DNA from: JADCRZ01 sp965200945
GTDB lineage: Bacteria > Bacteroidota > Bacteroidia > Chitinophagales > Chitinophagaceae
DNA length: 64,000 nt
NCBI GenBank assembly: GCA_965200945.1
Contig: OZ241749.1
Location: 3,472,001-3,536,000, forward strand
Reading direction: 5' to 3'
Positions 56,629 through 64,000 of the stretch are shown in pieces. The notes below the pieces were generated by a model. The model was not told the origin of the DNA and ran no database searches. It saw nothing but the letters and a program-made list of their open reading frames with translations. Each line of letters begins with the position of its first letter. Within the stretch, counting starts at the first letter, position 1. The position numbers and the translations under genes were made by a program.

Positions 56629-58476
56629 ATGAAAAAGAACCTCGCTCCATTTAACATACCGGCGCTGCTCCTCCTTGTTTCTTTCTTCGCTTTCACGGCC
56701 TGTAAGAAATTCATTTCCCCCGATCCGATATCTTCTTTCAGTTCCACACAGGTGTTCGGCAACCTCGCCTATGCGCAGTCGGCCGTGATCGGCACCTACA
56801 ACGTGCTGGCAAGCCAGAACTACATGGGCCTGCGCATCAGCATGACCTTCCAGGGCGACATCGACGACTTTAAGGGAACCGGCGGCACCAACGACAACAG
56901 CGACCGCGACGTGGCGCGCTACAATGTTACGCAGGTAAACTCCGACCTGTCGGCTCCCTACAGCCAGATGTACGTGGGCATTGAACGCGCCAATACGAGC
57001 ATCGAGCAGATACCCAGGATGGCGTTGTACACCGGCGGCTCCACGCAGGTGCAGGGCGAGCTGCGGCGGCTGCTGGGGGAATCCCTCACGCTGCGTGCGC
57101 TGTTCTATTTTGACCTGGTAAAGATCTGGGGCGACGTGCCGGAACAAAGGACGCCCTCGGCAGAGATGAGCACCATCTTTCTGCCAAAGGCAAACCGCGA
57201 CACGATCTACAATCATATCCTGGACGACCTGAAAGCGGCCGAAGACCTGGTGCCCTGGCGCACCGAAGTGAGCCTGCTGGGCGATGTGGCGGATGAGCGC
57301 ATTACCAAAGGAGCGGTGAAGGCGCTGAGGGCAAGGATCGCGCTGTTCAGGGGCGGATACTCGCTGCGCCGGGGAACCAATACCATGGCCCGCAGCGCCG
57401 ACTTCCCGAAGTTTTACCAGATCGCGAAAGACGAATGCGCAGACATCATGGCTCGCCGCGATCAGCATACCCTGAACACGAGCTACAGATCGGTGTTCAA
57501 GGATTATATCTGCGCCCACAATGCCAACGAGCCCAACGGCGAACTCATATTCCAGATCGCGGAAGGCGGCAACGGCGTAGGCAGCGCAGACGGGCGCATC
57601 GGCCTGTACAACGGTACCCGCTTTGCCGGCGTCGGCGGCGGATCGCTTACCGCCCTGCCGACTTATTTCTACTCCTTCGATTCAACCGATCTTCGCAGGG
57701 ACGTGAACATCGTGGCGTATGAAACAAAGACCGACGGCATCACCCGCACGGGGCATAACATCAATGGCATGACGGATGGCAAATTCAGAAGGGAATGGTG
57801 GAGCAACCCGGTGAACCCGACGAACAACACGCTGAACTCCGGCCTGAACTGGCCCATGATCAGGTTCTCGGATGTGCTGCTGATGTTTGCGGAAGCAGAC
57901 AATGAACTGAACCACAATCCCTCGGCCGATGCGGTCAATGCCGTGAACGAAGTGAGCAGGCGCGCCCACAGCGGGAACCAGTCGCTCGTACCTGCGATAC
58001 CCGCCGACTACACCGGCTTCTTCAAGTACATCGTGCGCGAGCGCCTGCTGGAGTTCGGGTTTGAGAACATCCGCAAATACGATATGATCCGCTGGAACCT
58101 GATCTCGACGATGATTCCGGAGATAAAAGCCAACCTCGCCAATATGGCGAACGGCCTGCCCATGAATGCGCCGAGCTATATGGCCGCCCCGCCGGCATAC
58201 TGCCTGAGCGCCAGCCTGCCGAAGTTTATGTATTACAGCTTAACGGCCACCGCCGACAATTCGGCTATCTGGGCGAACTCGCTGTATATGCCGGAGCCTG
58301 CTACCCTGCCTGTGAACACCGCAAGGGTAAGCTGGGTAGCGTATTCAGGCATCACCACTACATTTACCAATGAATGGGCGAACAGCTTTAAACCAAACCA
58401 TGCAGAGTTGCTGCCCATTTACATCAATGTAATCTCTGCGAGCAAAGGCGTGCTGACGCAGGATTACGGGTATTGA
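56629..58476 (+). CDS. RagB/SusD-family lipoprotein (system F, pectin)
   Basis: The 615-residue surface lipoprotein has lipobox AFTAC (Cys 25) and typical SusD parts: SAVIGTYNVLASQNYMGLRI, GESLTLRALFYFDLVKIWGD, MIRFSDVLLMFAEADNELN, VNEVSRRAH and VRERLLEFGFENIRKYDMIR. It should bind pectic oligosaccharides on the SusC barrel encoded 10 bp upstream. The esterase gene starts 20 bp after its stop, so the pectin enzymes share the transcript. Confidence 0.96.
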   Translation: MKKNLAPFNIPALLLLVSFFAFTACKKFISPDPISSFSSTQVFGNLAYAQSAVIGTYNVLASQNYMGLRISMTFQGDIDDFKGTGGTNDNSDRDVARYNVTQVNSDLSAPYSQMYVGIERANTSIEQIPRMALYTGGSTQVQGELRRLLGESLTLRALFYFDLVKIWGDVPEQRTPSAEMSTIFLPKANRDTIYNHILDDLKAAEDLVPWRTEVSLLGDVADERITKGAVKALRARIALFRGGYSLRRGTNTMARSADFPKFYQIAKDECADIMARRDQHTLNTSYRSVFKDYICAHNANEPNGELIFQIAEGGNGVGSADGRIGLYNGTRFAGVGGGSLTALPTYFYSFDSTDLRRDVNIVAYETKTDGITRTGHNINGMTDGKFRREWWSNPVNPTNNTLNSGLNWPMIRFSDVLLMFAEADNELNHNPSADAVNAVNEVSRRAHSGNQSLVPAIPADYTGFFKYIVRERLLEFGFENIRKYDMIRWNLISTMIPEIKANLANMANGLPMNAPSYMAAPPAYCLSASLPKFMYYSLTATADNSAIWANSLYMPEPATLPVNTARVSWVAYSGITTTFTNEWANSFKPNHAELLPIYINVISASKGVLTQDYGY

Positions 58477-58496
58477 TACCAGTTAGATAAAGACAG

Positions 58497-59498
58497 ATGA
58501 CAAAAAGAAATAACCGGTTAACACGGGGCAGATGGAAAATTGGTTGTGCAGCAAGCATCGCAATCATCACCATCCTGTTGTTCGAAACACCGGCGCATGC
58601 GCAGGGCCCGCAGACGTCGCCCGAGAAATTCGCGGAGTTCATTCCACTCTATCCAAAGGGTAAGATGCCCAACAGCAGGGGGATGAACCTGCGCGACAGC
58701 ATCGCCAACGAACGCATTTACCGGGTGGGAACACCGGGCATGTATGCCTTCTTTCCTTCTTCCGCGGAGAACAAAGGGGCAGCCGTGATCATTTGCCCGG
58801 GCGGCGGATATGAGCGGCTGGCCTATGTGATCAGCGGCACGCAGCTGGCCAAGTGGTTCAACACCATCGGCATCAGTGCATTTGTGCTGAACTACCGGCT
58901 GCCCAACTCTCCCGACCTGGTACAGCGGGAAACCGGTCCCCTGCAGGACGCCCAGCGGGCGGTGAAGATCGTTCGCGCAAATGCGGGCCGATGGGGCATC
59001 AAACCTGACAAGATCGGCGTACAGGGATCATCGGCAGGCGGGCACCTGGCAGGACTGGTCAGCATTGAAAAAGAAGATGTGTCGCTGCTGCACGACTCGC
59101 TTGACCATGTGCCTTTCCGTCCCGATTTTATGATCCTGGTGTCACCGGTCATCGACCTGGGTGCGTATGCGCATGCGGGCAGCCGCAAGAACCTGCTGGG
59201 AGAAAATCCTTCTCCGGCCCTGGTGGAAAAGTATTCGCTGCAGAACATGGTAAGCGCATCGGCGCCGCCGGCTTTTATTGCGGATGCTTTCAATGATCCG
59301 GTGGTGCCGCCGATGAACAGCCTGTTGCTGTACAAAGCCCTGCTGGAACACAAAGTATCCACCAGCTTCCATGTTTTCCCGCAGGGCGCGCATGCCATCG
59401 CGTTGCGCAACAATCCGGGTTCCACCGAACAGTGGACCCACCTGTGCGAGGCATGGCTGATCGAGATGGGATTCATTCCCGCCACCCTGTCGAAATAA
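58497..59498 (+). CDS. alpha/beta-hydrolase, acetyl-esterase type (probably on pectin)
   Basis: The 333-residue secreted hydrolase has a long n-region and signal IAIITILLFETPAHAQ (cut near 36). It has an alpha/beta-hydrolase fold with oxyanion loop PGGGYERLAY (about 99-108), nucleophile Ser179 in GSSAGG, a candidate Asp in IADAFNDPVVPP and His in FPQGAHAIALR, as in Bacteroidota acetyl-xylan-esterase-like and BD-FAE proteins. Between SusD and the polygalacturonase it most likely removes acetyl groups from galacturonan or rhamnogalacturonan; activity on other acetylated sugars cannot be excluded. Confidence 0.88.
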   Translation: MTKRNNRLTRGRWKIGCAASIAIITILLFETPAHAQGPQTSPEKFAEFIPLYPKGKMPNSRGMNLRDSIANERIYRVGTPGMYAFFPSSAENKGAAVIICPGGGYERLAYVISGTQLAKWFNTIGISAFVLNYRLPNSPDLVQRETGPLQDAQRAVKIVRANAGRWGIKPDKIGVQGSSAGGHLAGLVSIEKEDVSLLHDSLDHVPFRPDFMILVSPVIDLGAYAHAGSRKNLLGENPSPALVEKYSLQNMVSASAPPAFIADAFNDPVVPPMNSLLLYKALLEHKVSTSFHVFPQGAHAIALRNNPGSTEQWTHLCEAWLIEMGFIPATLSK

Positions 59499-59536
59499 TT
59501 TAATGGCAATCAGATAAACCACACCATACGAAGCGC

Positions 59537-61189
59537 ATGAAAAAAAGGCTGATCTATCTATTCACGGCGGTGCTGTGCCTGCAGGCCTTTCTGCTGCATG
59601 CCCAGCCAGGCCCCACTGAAAATTATTCCTGGTCGCACCTTCCCGAAGCAAAGGAGCCATCATTTAAAACAGACACTTTTACTATTGTGAAATACGGGGC
59701 GGTAGCCGATGGGATCACGCTCAACACCGCCGGCATCAACAAAGCGGTATCCGCTTGCAGCCAGCAGGGCGGCGGCGTGGTCCTTATTCCCGGAGGCGTT
59801 TGGCTCACGGGGCCGGTGGAAATGAAGAGCAATGTAAACCTGCACCTTGAGCGCGATGCGATCCTCCTGTTCACCAAAGATTTTGACCAGTACCCGCTCG
59901 TTGGTGGACTTTTTGAAGGCCGGACGGCTGCCCGGAACCAGTCGCCCGTGTGGGGCAACGATTTGCTGAACATTGCCATTACCGGGCAGGGAGTGATTGA
60001 CGGCAACGGCGATGTATGGCGCATGGTAGGCCGCGACCGGCTCACCGAAACGGCGTGGAAAGCCAAAGTGGCTTCCGGCGGACTGGTCAGCAGCAACGGC
60101 AACCTCTGGTTCCCATCGGCCAAAACAAAACTTGCCTACGAACAAAAGCGGACCGCCACGCTGGCGCCGGGGCAAACGCTGAAAGACTTCGAGGAGATCA
60201 AGGATTTCCTGCGCCCCAACCTGGTGGTGCTCAACAACTGCAAAAAGGTGCTGCTGGAAGGCGTAACGTTTCAGAATTCACCCGCCTGGTGTCTGCATCC
60301 CGTGCTGTGTGAAGACCTGACCATCCGCAACGTATCGGTGAAGAACCCCGACTATGCACAAAACGGCGACGGCGTGGATGTGGAAAGCTGCCGGAACGTG
60401 CTCATCGAAGGCAGCACGTTCGACTGCGGCGACGACGGCATCTGCATCAAATCGGGCAAGGATGAGGAAGGCCGGAAGCGGGGGAAGCCCACGGAGAATG
60501 TGGTGGTCCGCAACAACCTGGTGTACAAGGCGCACGGCGGTTTTGTGATCGGCTCCGAAATGAGCGGCGGCGCCCGGAACATCTTTGTATACGACTGTTC
60601 TTTCATGGGAACGGATATCGGTCTGCGCTTTAAAACGGCTAGGGGCAGGGGTGGCAAGGTGGAGAACATCTGGGTGAAGAATATCGGGATGAAAGACATC
60701 GTGCACGATGCCATCTACTTCGACATGTACTATTTCATGAAACCGCCGGCAGAGAATGAGAAGGTGGTGATCCCGCCGGTGAATGAGGAAACGCCGCAGT
60801 TTGAGAATTTTTATATCAGCAACATTGTCTGCAGCGGTTCCGACCGCGGCATCTTTATCAGGGGACTGCCTGAAATGAGCATCCGTCACATCTTCCTGCG
60901 CGACATGGTGCTCAGGACCAACAAGGGCGCCGAGATCATCGAGGCCAACGACATACACCTCGACAATGTTCAACTGCTGAGCGACAAAACCAGTCCGGTG
61001 GTGTATGTGGAGAACAGCACCAACGTGGAGCTGGATGGATTCAAATGCACGGCCAATCCCCGGATGCTGCTGAGCGTGAATGGCGAAAGAACCTCGAAGA
61101 TCGCGCTAACCCATACGCCTGATCAGGCAGCAACGAGGCTGGTGGAATACAATCATGGGGCCAATGCCTCCATGGTGAATATCAGATAA
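59537..61189 (+). CDS. GH28 polygalacturonase-type glycoside hydrolase
   Basis: The 550-residue secreted enzyme (signal MKKRLIYLFTAVLCLQAFLL, cut after HAQ) cleaves galacturonic acid links in pectin by inversion. The right-handed beta-helix begins with VKYGAVADGITLNTAGINKA. All four GH28 motifs are present: N-x-D in NGDGVDVES (about 275-280), DD in CGDDGICIKSG (D298, D299), HG in HGGFVIGSEMSGG (H333) and R-x-K in GLRFKTARGRGG (about 364-366). The length suits bacterial exo-acting or rhamnogalacturonan-active members; endo or exo mode cannot be told from sequence. Methylesterase and acetylesterase genes on the same transcript would expose its substrate. Confidence 0.95.
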   Translation: MKKRLIYLFTAVLCLQAFLLHAQPGPTENYSWSHLPEAKEPSFKTDTFTIVKYGAVADGITLNTAGINKAVSACSQQGGGVVLIPGGVWLTGPVEMKSNVNLHLERDAILLFTKDFDQYPLVGGLFEGRTAARNQSPVWGNDLLNIAITGQGVIDGNGDVWRMVGRDRLTETAWKAKVASGGLVSSNGNLWFPSAKTKLAYEQKRTATLAPGQTLKDFEEIKDFLRPNLVVLNNCKKVLLEGVTFQNSPAWCLHPVLCEDLTIRNVSVKNPDYAQNGDGVDVESCRNVLIEGSTFDCGDDGICIKSGKDEEGRKRGKPTENVVVRNNLVYKAHGGFVIGSEMSGGARNIFVYDCSFMGTDIGLRFKTARGRGGKVENIWVKNIGMKDIVHDAIYFDMYYFMKPPAENEKVVIPPVNEETPQFENFYISNIVCSGSDRGIFIRGLPEMSIRHIFLRDMVLRTNKGAEIIEANDIHLDNVQLLSDKTSPVVYVENSTNVELDGFKCTANPRMLLSVNGERTSKIALTHTPDQAATRLVEYNHGANASMVNIR

Positions 61190-61224
61190 CAGGGCTTTCG
61201 GTTTTTTCAATCAAACAGGTCAAA

Positions 61225-62184
61225 ATGAGAATATACTTTCCGCTTTTGTTTCTTTTGCTTTTTGTATGTGCTGATGTTTTTTCGCAACCGGCCAGGATCA
61301 CTGTTTCGCAGGATGGCACCGGTGACTTCTCCACAGTGCAGCAGGCGATCAATGCCGTTGCGGAAAACAGTACGCAGCCGGTGATCGTCTTTATCAGGAA
61401 CGGGGTGTACAAGGAAAAGCTCGTGCTGCCGGCAGCGAAAACCAATGTGCATTTTATTGGAGAGAGCGTAGATAAGACCATCCTCACTTTTGACGATTAC
61501 GCATCTAAAAAAGACAGTGCCGGAAAGGACATCGGCACGTCGGGCTCGGCCAGCTTTTTTATACTGGGCGACGGCTTTTCTGCAGAAAACATCACGTTTG
61601 AAAATTCATCGGGGCCCGTTGGCCAGGCGGTGGCCGTGCGGGTGACCGGCGACCGCGCCCGCTTTCTGCACTGCCGCTTTCTCGGCTCGCAGGATACCCT
61701 GTTCACGCAGGGTGAGAACAGCCGCCAGTACTATTTCGGTTGTTATATCGAAGGCACGGTGGACTTTATTTTCGGTGCATCCACGGCGCTGTTCGACAGC
61801 TGTACGGTCTACGGTAAAAAGGGCGGCTATTACACGGCGGCCTCTACGCCGCAAACAAAATCGTTCGGCTATGTTTTTATGAACTGTCGCATCACCGGCA
61901 ACGCACCCGCGAATTCTTATTCCCTGGGCAGGCCCTGGCGGCCGTATGCCAAAGCAGTGTTCATCCGTTGCAATCTCGGAACGATGGTAAGACCGGAAGG
62001 ATGGAATAACTGGGGCAAGACGGATAACGAGCAAACAGCTTTTTATGCCGAGTATGAAAATTCGGGTGAAGGCGCCCCTACTGGCGGCCGTGTGCCCTGG
62101 AGCCATCAGCTCTCGCCAGACGAAGCAAAGGCCTATACCATGAGTAATATTCTGTCGGGCTGGAACCCGACCGGATCGAAATAG
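61225..62184 (+). CDS. CE8 pectin methylesterase
   Basis: The 319-residue secreted enzyme (signal FPLLFLLLFVCADVFSQ) hydrolyses methyl esters of galacturonic acid in pectin, making sites for GH28. The family motifs are intact: GTGDFSTVQQAINAV near the N-terminus, NGVYKEKL, GQAVAVRV (substrate-binding Gln), SQDTLF (about 156-161, first Asp), DFIFGAS (about 180, nucleophile Asp) and LGRPWRPYAKAVF (about 233-245, active-site Arg and Trp). The length matches bacterial CE8 catalytic domains without extra modules. It lies 35 bp after the GH28 gene. Confidence 0.96.
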   Translation: MRIYFPLLFLLLFVCADVFSQPARITVSQDGTGDFSTVQQAINAVAENSTQPVIVFIRNGVYKEKLVLPAAKTNVHFIGESVDKTILTFDDYASKKDSAGKDIGTSGSASFFILGDGFSAENITFENSSGPVGQAVAVRVTGDRARFLHCRFLGSQDTLFTQGENSRQYYFGCYIEGTVDFIFGASTALFDSCTVYGKKGGYYTAASTPQTKSFGYVFMNCRITGNAPANSYSLGRPWRPYAKAVFIRCNLGTMVRPEGWNNWGKTDNEQTAFYAEYENSGEGAPTGGRVPWSHQLSPDEAKAYTMSNILSGWNPTGSK

Positions 62185-62252
62185 ATCTTGTCTGATTGAT
62201 CGGTATAACAAGTATGAGTAACCGCTTATCTCTCCATAATAAGTTAAAACGG

Positions 62253-63026
62253 ATGAACATGAAACAGGCTTCCCATAAAATGCTGCAGATGATCCTCGTC
62301 TTTACGGCAATGGCGTTCGCAACCCCTCCCGGAAAAATCCGTGTCTGGCTGATCGGCGACTCCACCGTGTGCGACCAGCCGCTCGACCGGGCGCCGGTCA
62401 CCGGCTGGGGCACGCCCTTCGCGGGGTTCTTCGATTCAACCGTGTCGGTCATCAACAAGGCCCGCGGCGGCCGGAGCACGCGCACCTTTATCAGCGAGGG
62501 CCGGTGGAAAGAAGTGGCCGACAGCCTGCACGAAGGCGACTGGGTGCTGATGCAGTTCGGTCACAACGACGAAGCAAAGGAGCCGCAGTACCAGGACCGC
62601 TACACACCGGTGCCGGATTATAAAGTCAACCTGATCCGATTTATACAGGAGACCCGGGCTAAAAAAGCGCATCCCATCCTGATCACGCCGGTGACGAGGA
62701 TGATGTTCGACAACACCGGTCATGTAAAAGAAACGCACAAGGAATACACCGCAGCCGTGTGGGAAGTGGGCAAGCAATACGAAGTACCTGTGATCGACCT
62801 CGATCAGAAAAGCCGGGAGCTGGTGGATTATTTCGGTCCGAAATACGCCAAAGTGCTTTACATGCAGGTCGATTCCATGGAGCATCCGCACTACCCGGCG
62901 GGCAGAAAAGACAACACGCATTTCAGCGAATACGGCGCCCGGCGCATGGCCGAACTGGTGCTGGCCGGCATCCGGGAACAACAACCCGGACTGGAGAAGA
63001 ACATTACAAAGTTTATTGCGCCGTGA
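62253..63026 (+). CDS. CE12-type rhamnogalacturonan acetylesterase (SGNH hydrolase)
   Basis: Taken from the ATG at 62253 the protein has 257 residues with a short signal (MILVFTAMAFATPPG region); earlier in-frame ATGs at 62196 and 62214 add a non-signal lead. The SGNH motifs are complete: IGDST with nucleophile Ser37, ARGGRSTRTFISEGRW, GHND (Asn105) and DNTHFSEYGA with Asp220 and His223. Family members remove acetyl groups from rhamnogalacturonan I or galacturonan. It closes the enzyme set of system F and is followed 76 bp later by the AraC gene. Confidence 0.93.
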   Translation: MNMKQASHKMLQMILVFTAMAFATPPGKIRVWLIGDSTVCDQPLDRAPVTGWGTPFAGFFDSTVSVINKARGGRSTRTFISEGRWKEVADSLHEGDWVLMQFGHNDEAKEPQYQDRYTPVPDYKVNLIRFIQETRAKKAHPILITPVTRMMFDNTGHVKETHKEYTAAVWEVGKQYEVPVIDLDQKSRELVDYFGPKYAKVLYMQVDSMEHPHYPAGRKDNTHFSEYGARRMAELVLAGIREQQPGLEKNITKFIAP

Positions 63027-63102
63027 TGAAATTGCAGCGTGAACAGTGATCATGAAGGTGGATGGGTTGCCTGCCGCCGTGGATTATCACTACTTTTAAT
63101 TC

Positions 63103-63963
63103 ATGGAGAAGACCGAATCGTACCTCAGTCATTTTAAGCAAAACAACAAACTCGCCATCCGGCTCATCTCCCCCACCTTCGGCCACTTGCCCGACGAGAT
63201 CACCGGCCGGTACGGCTTCACGCACCGTAAAACGCATTACTTCTTTCTCTTCATGCTGGAAGGCTCTACCAGACACAGTGTAGACCTGCAGCAGTTCGAT
63301 ATCAGGCAGAATGAACTGCTTTTTATTCTTCCCCATCAGATCCATCAGCTTCCGGCCACCAAACACGGAACCGATTATTTCAAGATCGGTTTTGATGAGA
63401 ACACGCTTTCCCTTCTGCCCACGCAGTATCCTTTTCTACTCAACCCCTTCAACAATCAAAAGATCCTATTTCCCGCGCCGGCCGCTGTCAGATTAAGATC
63501 CATCTTCGCAAACCTCCTTGATCTGCTGAGCACCGCAGATACCGATCCCGCGCTTATCCTGGCGCATCTGAACAGCCTGCTGGCCGAGATCAACGCAGTC
63601 TACTTTTCGGCGCAGAAAAACCCCGCGGACGACAGACTCGCTAAATACATCGGATTCAAGAATTTTTTAGAAAACAACTTCACCGAACAGTACCCCATTT
63701 CCGAGATCGCGGAGCAACTTGCGCTCAATCCCAACGGCCTGTACAGCATCGTGAAACACTATTCGGGGCTTTCCCCGAAAGAGTTCATCACCAGGCGCCT
63801 GATACTGGAAGCAAAGCGCCGCCTGTATTACGGAGAGAGCGCTTCCATCAAGGAGCTGGCTTTTGAACTGGGCTTCAGTGATCCTGAATACTTTTCCCGT
63901 TTGTTCAAAAAAGCAACTGGCAAAACGATCGCCGCGTTCGTTCAGGATTTGTCAGGGAATTAA
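63103..63963 (+). CDS. AraC-family transcriptional regulator
   Basis: The 286-residue protein has an N-terminal cupin-like sensing domain (about 15-140; FLFMLEGSTRHSVDLQQFDI, NELLFILPHQIHQLPA) and a C-terminal AraC pair of helix-turn-helix motifs (about 188-284; ISEIAEQLALNPNGLYSIVK, LSPKEFITRRLILEAKRRLY, SIKELAFELGFSDPEYFSRL, FKKATGKTIAAF). It is the last gene of system F, on the same strand, 76 bp after the acetylesterase, so it probably senses a pectin-derived monomer or oligomer and tunes this system. It adds to the HTCS at the other end. No promoter of its own is evident in the short gap. Confidence 0.94.
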   Translation: MEKTESYLSHFKQNNKLAIRLISPTFGHLPDEITGRYGFTHRKTHYFFLFMLEGSTRHSVDLQQFDIRQNELLFILPHQIHQLPATKHGTDYFKIGFDENTLSLLPTQYPFLLNPFNNQKILFPAPAAVRLRSIFANLLDLLSTADTDPALILAHLNSLLAEINAVYFSAQKNPADDRLAKYIGFKNFLENNFTEQYPISEIAEQLALNPNGLYSIVKHYSGLSPKEFITRRLILEAKRRLYYGESASIKELAFELGFSDPEYFSRLFKKATGKTIAAFVQDLSGN

Positions 63964-64000
63964 TCTGATTTGTCCGGCCGCCCGTTTTTTGTTCTGCTGA

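Overview
The window is from a Bacteroidota chromosome, most likely a Chitinophagaceae-type soil or plant-associated polysaccharide degrader. This is inferred from six SusC/SusD outer-membrane glycan-uptake pairs (one SusC cut by the left edge, its SusD presumably outside), lipobox SusD proteins, a one-polypeptide hybrid two-component regulator, an ECF sigma/FecR pair, near absence of Shine-Dalgarno sequences, and dispersed intergenic repeats of a kind common in this phylum. No tRNA, rRNA, IS element, prophage or CRISPR array was seen.

Layout, left to right. (A) 1-3826, minus: ECF sigma, FecR anti-sigma and a SusC cut by the window edge; then a lone GH115 alpha-glucuronidase on plus (4492-7395). 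(B) 7875-14183, minus: MFS permease, SusC and a SusD of the second SusD-like class, with no enzyme; a GntR/UTRA regulator (14939-15670) lies upstream. (C) 16311-24695, plus: SusC, SusD, a DUF3823 surface lipoprotein and a 728-residue protein that looks like an unclassified TIM-barrel glycoside hydrolase. Then a compact DNA-repair trio (24987-26612): alkyltransferase-like protein, AlkA-type glycosylase and a conserved protein of unknown function. (D) 27146-36196, plus: SusC, SusD, a 912-residue Tat-exported putative glycoside hydrolase and a GH51 arabinofuranosidase. A START-domain protein lies at 36356-37054. (E) 37227-47742, minus: SusC, SusD, GH95 and GH2. A 1467-residue hybrid two-component regulator (48421-52824, minus) is divergent from (F) 53352-63026, plus: SusC, SusD, acetyl-esterase-like hydrolase, GH28 polygalacturonase, CE8 pectin methylesterase, CE12 rhamnogalacturonan acetylesterase, followed by an AraC regulator.

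As a whole the region reads as a plant cell-wall locus. F is a coherent pectin system: two de-acetylating enzymes and one de-methylating enzyme expose the galacturonan backbone for GH28. E (fucosidase plus beta-galactosidase type) suits side chains of xyloglucan or pectin, D suits arabinose-bearing chains, and GH115 suits glucuronic-acid-decorated xylan or arabinogalactan. Four regulator classes sit beside the systems (ECF sigma/anti-sigma, GntR, HTCS, AraC), so each is probably induced by a different sugar cue.

The least explained material is (i) two large PUL-borne enzymes not assigned to a family here, and (ii) structured intergenic repeats, including a GC-rich palindromic element in three good copies (14.7, 40.4, 48.2 kb) plus two shorter look-alikes (7.7, 24.8 kb), often between co-directional genes of the same system.
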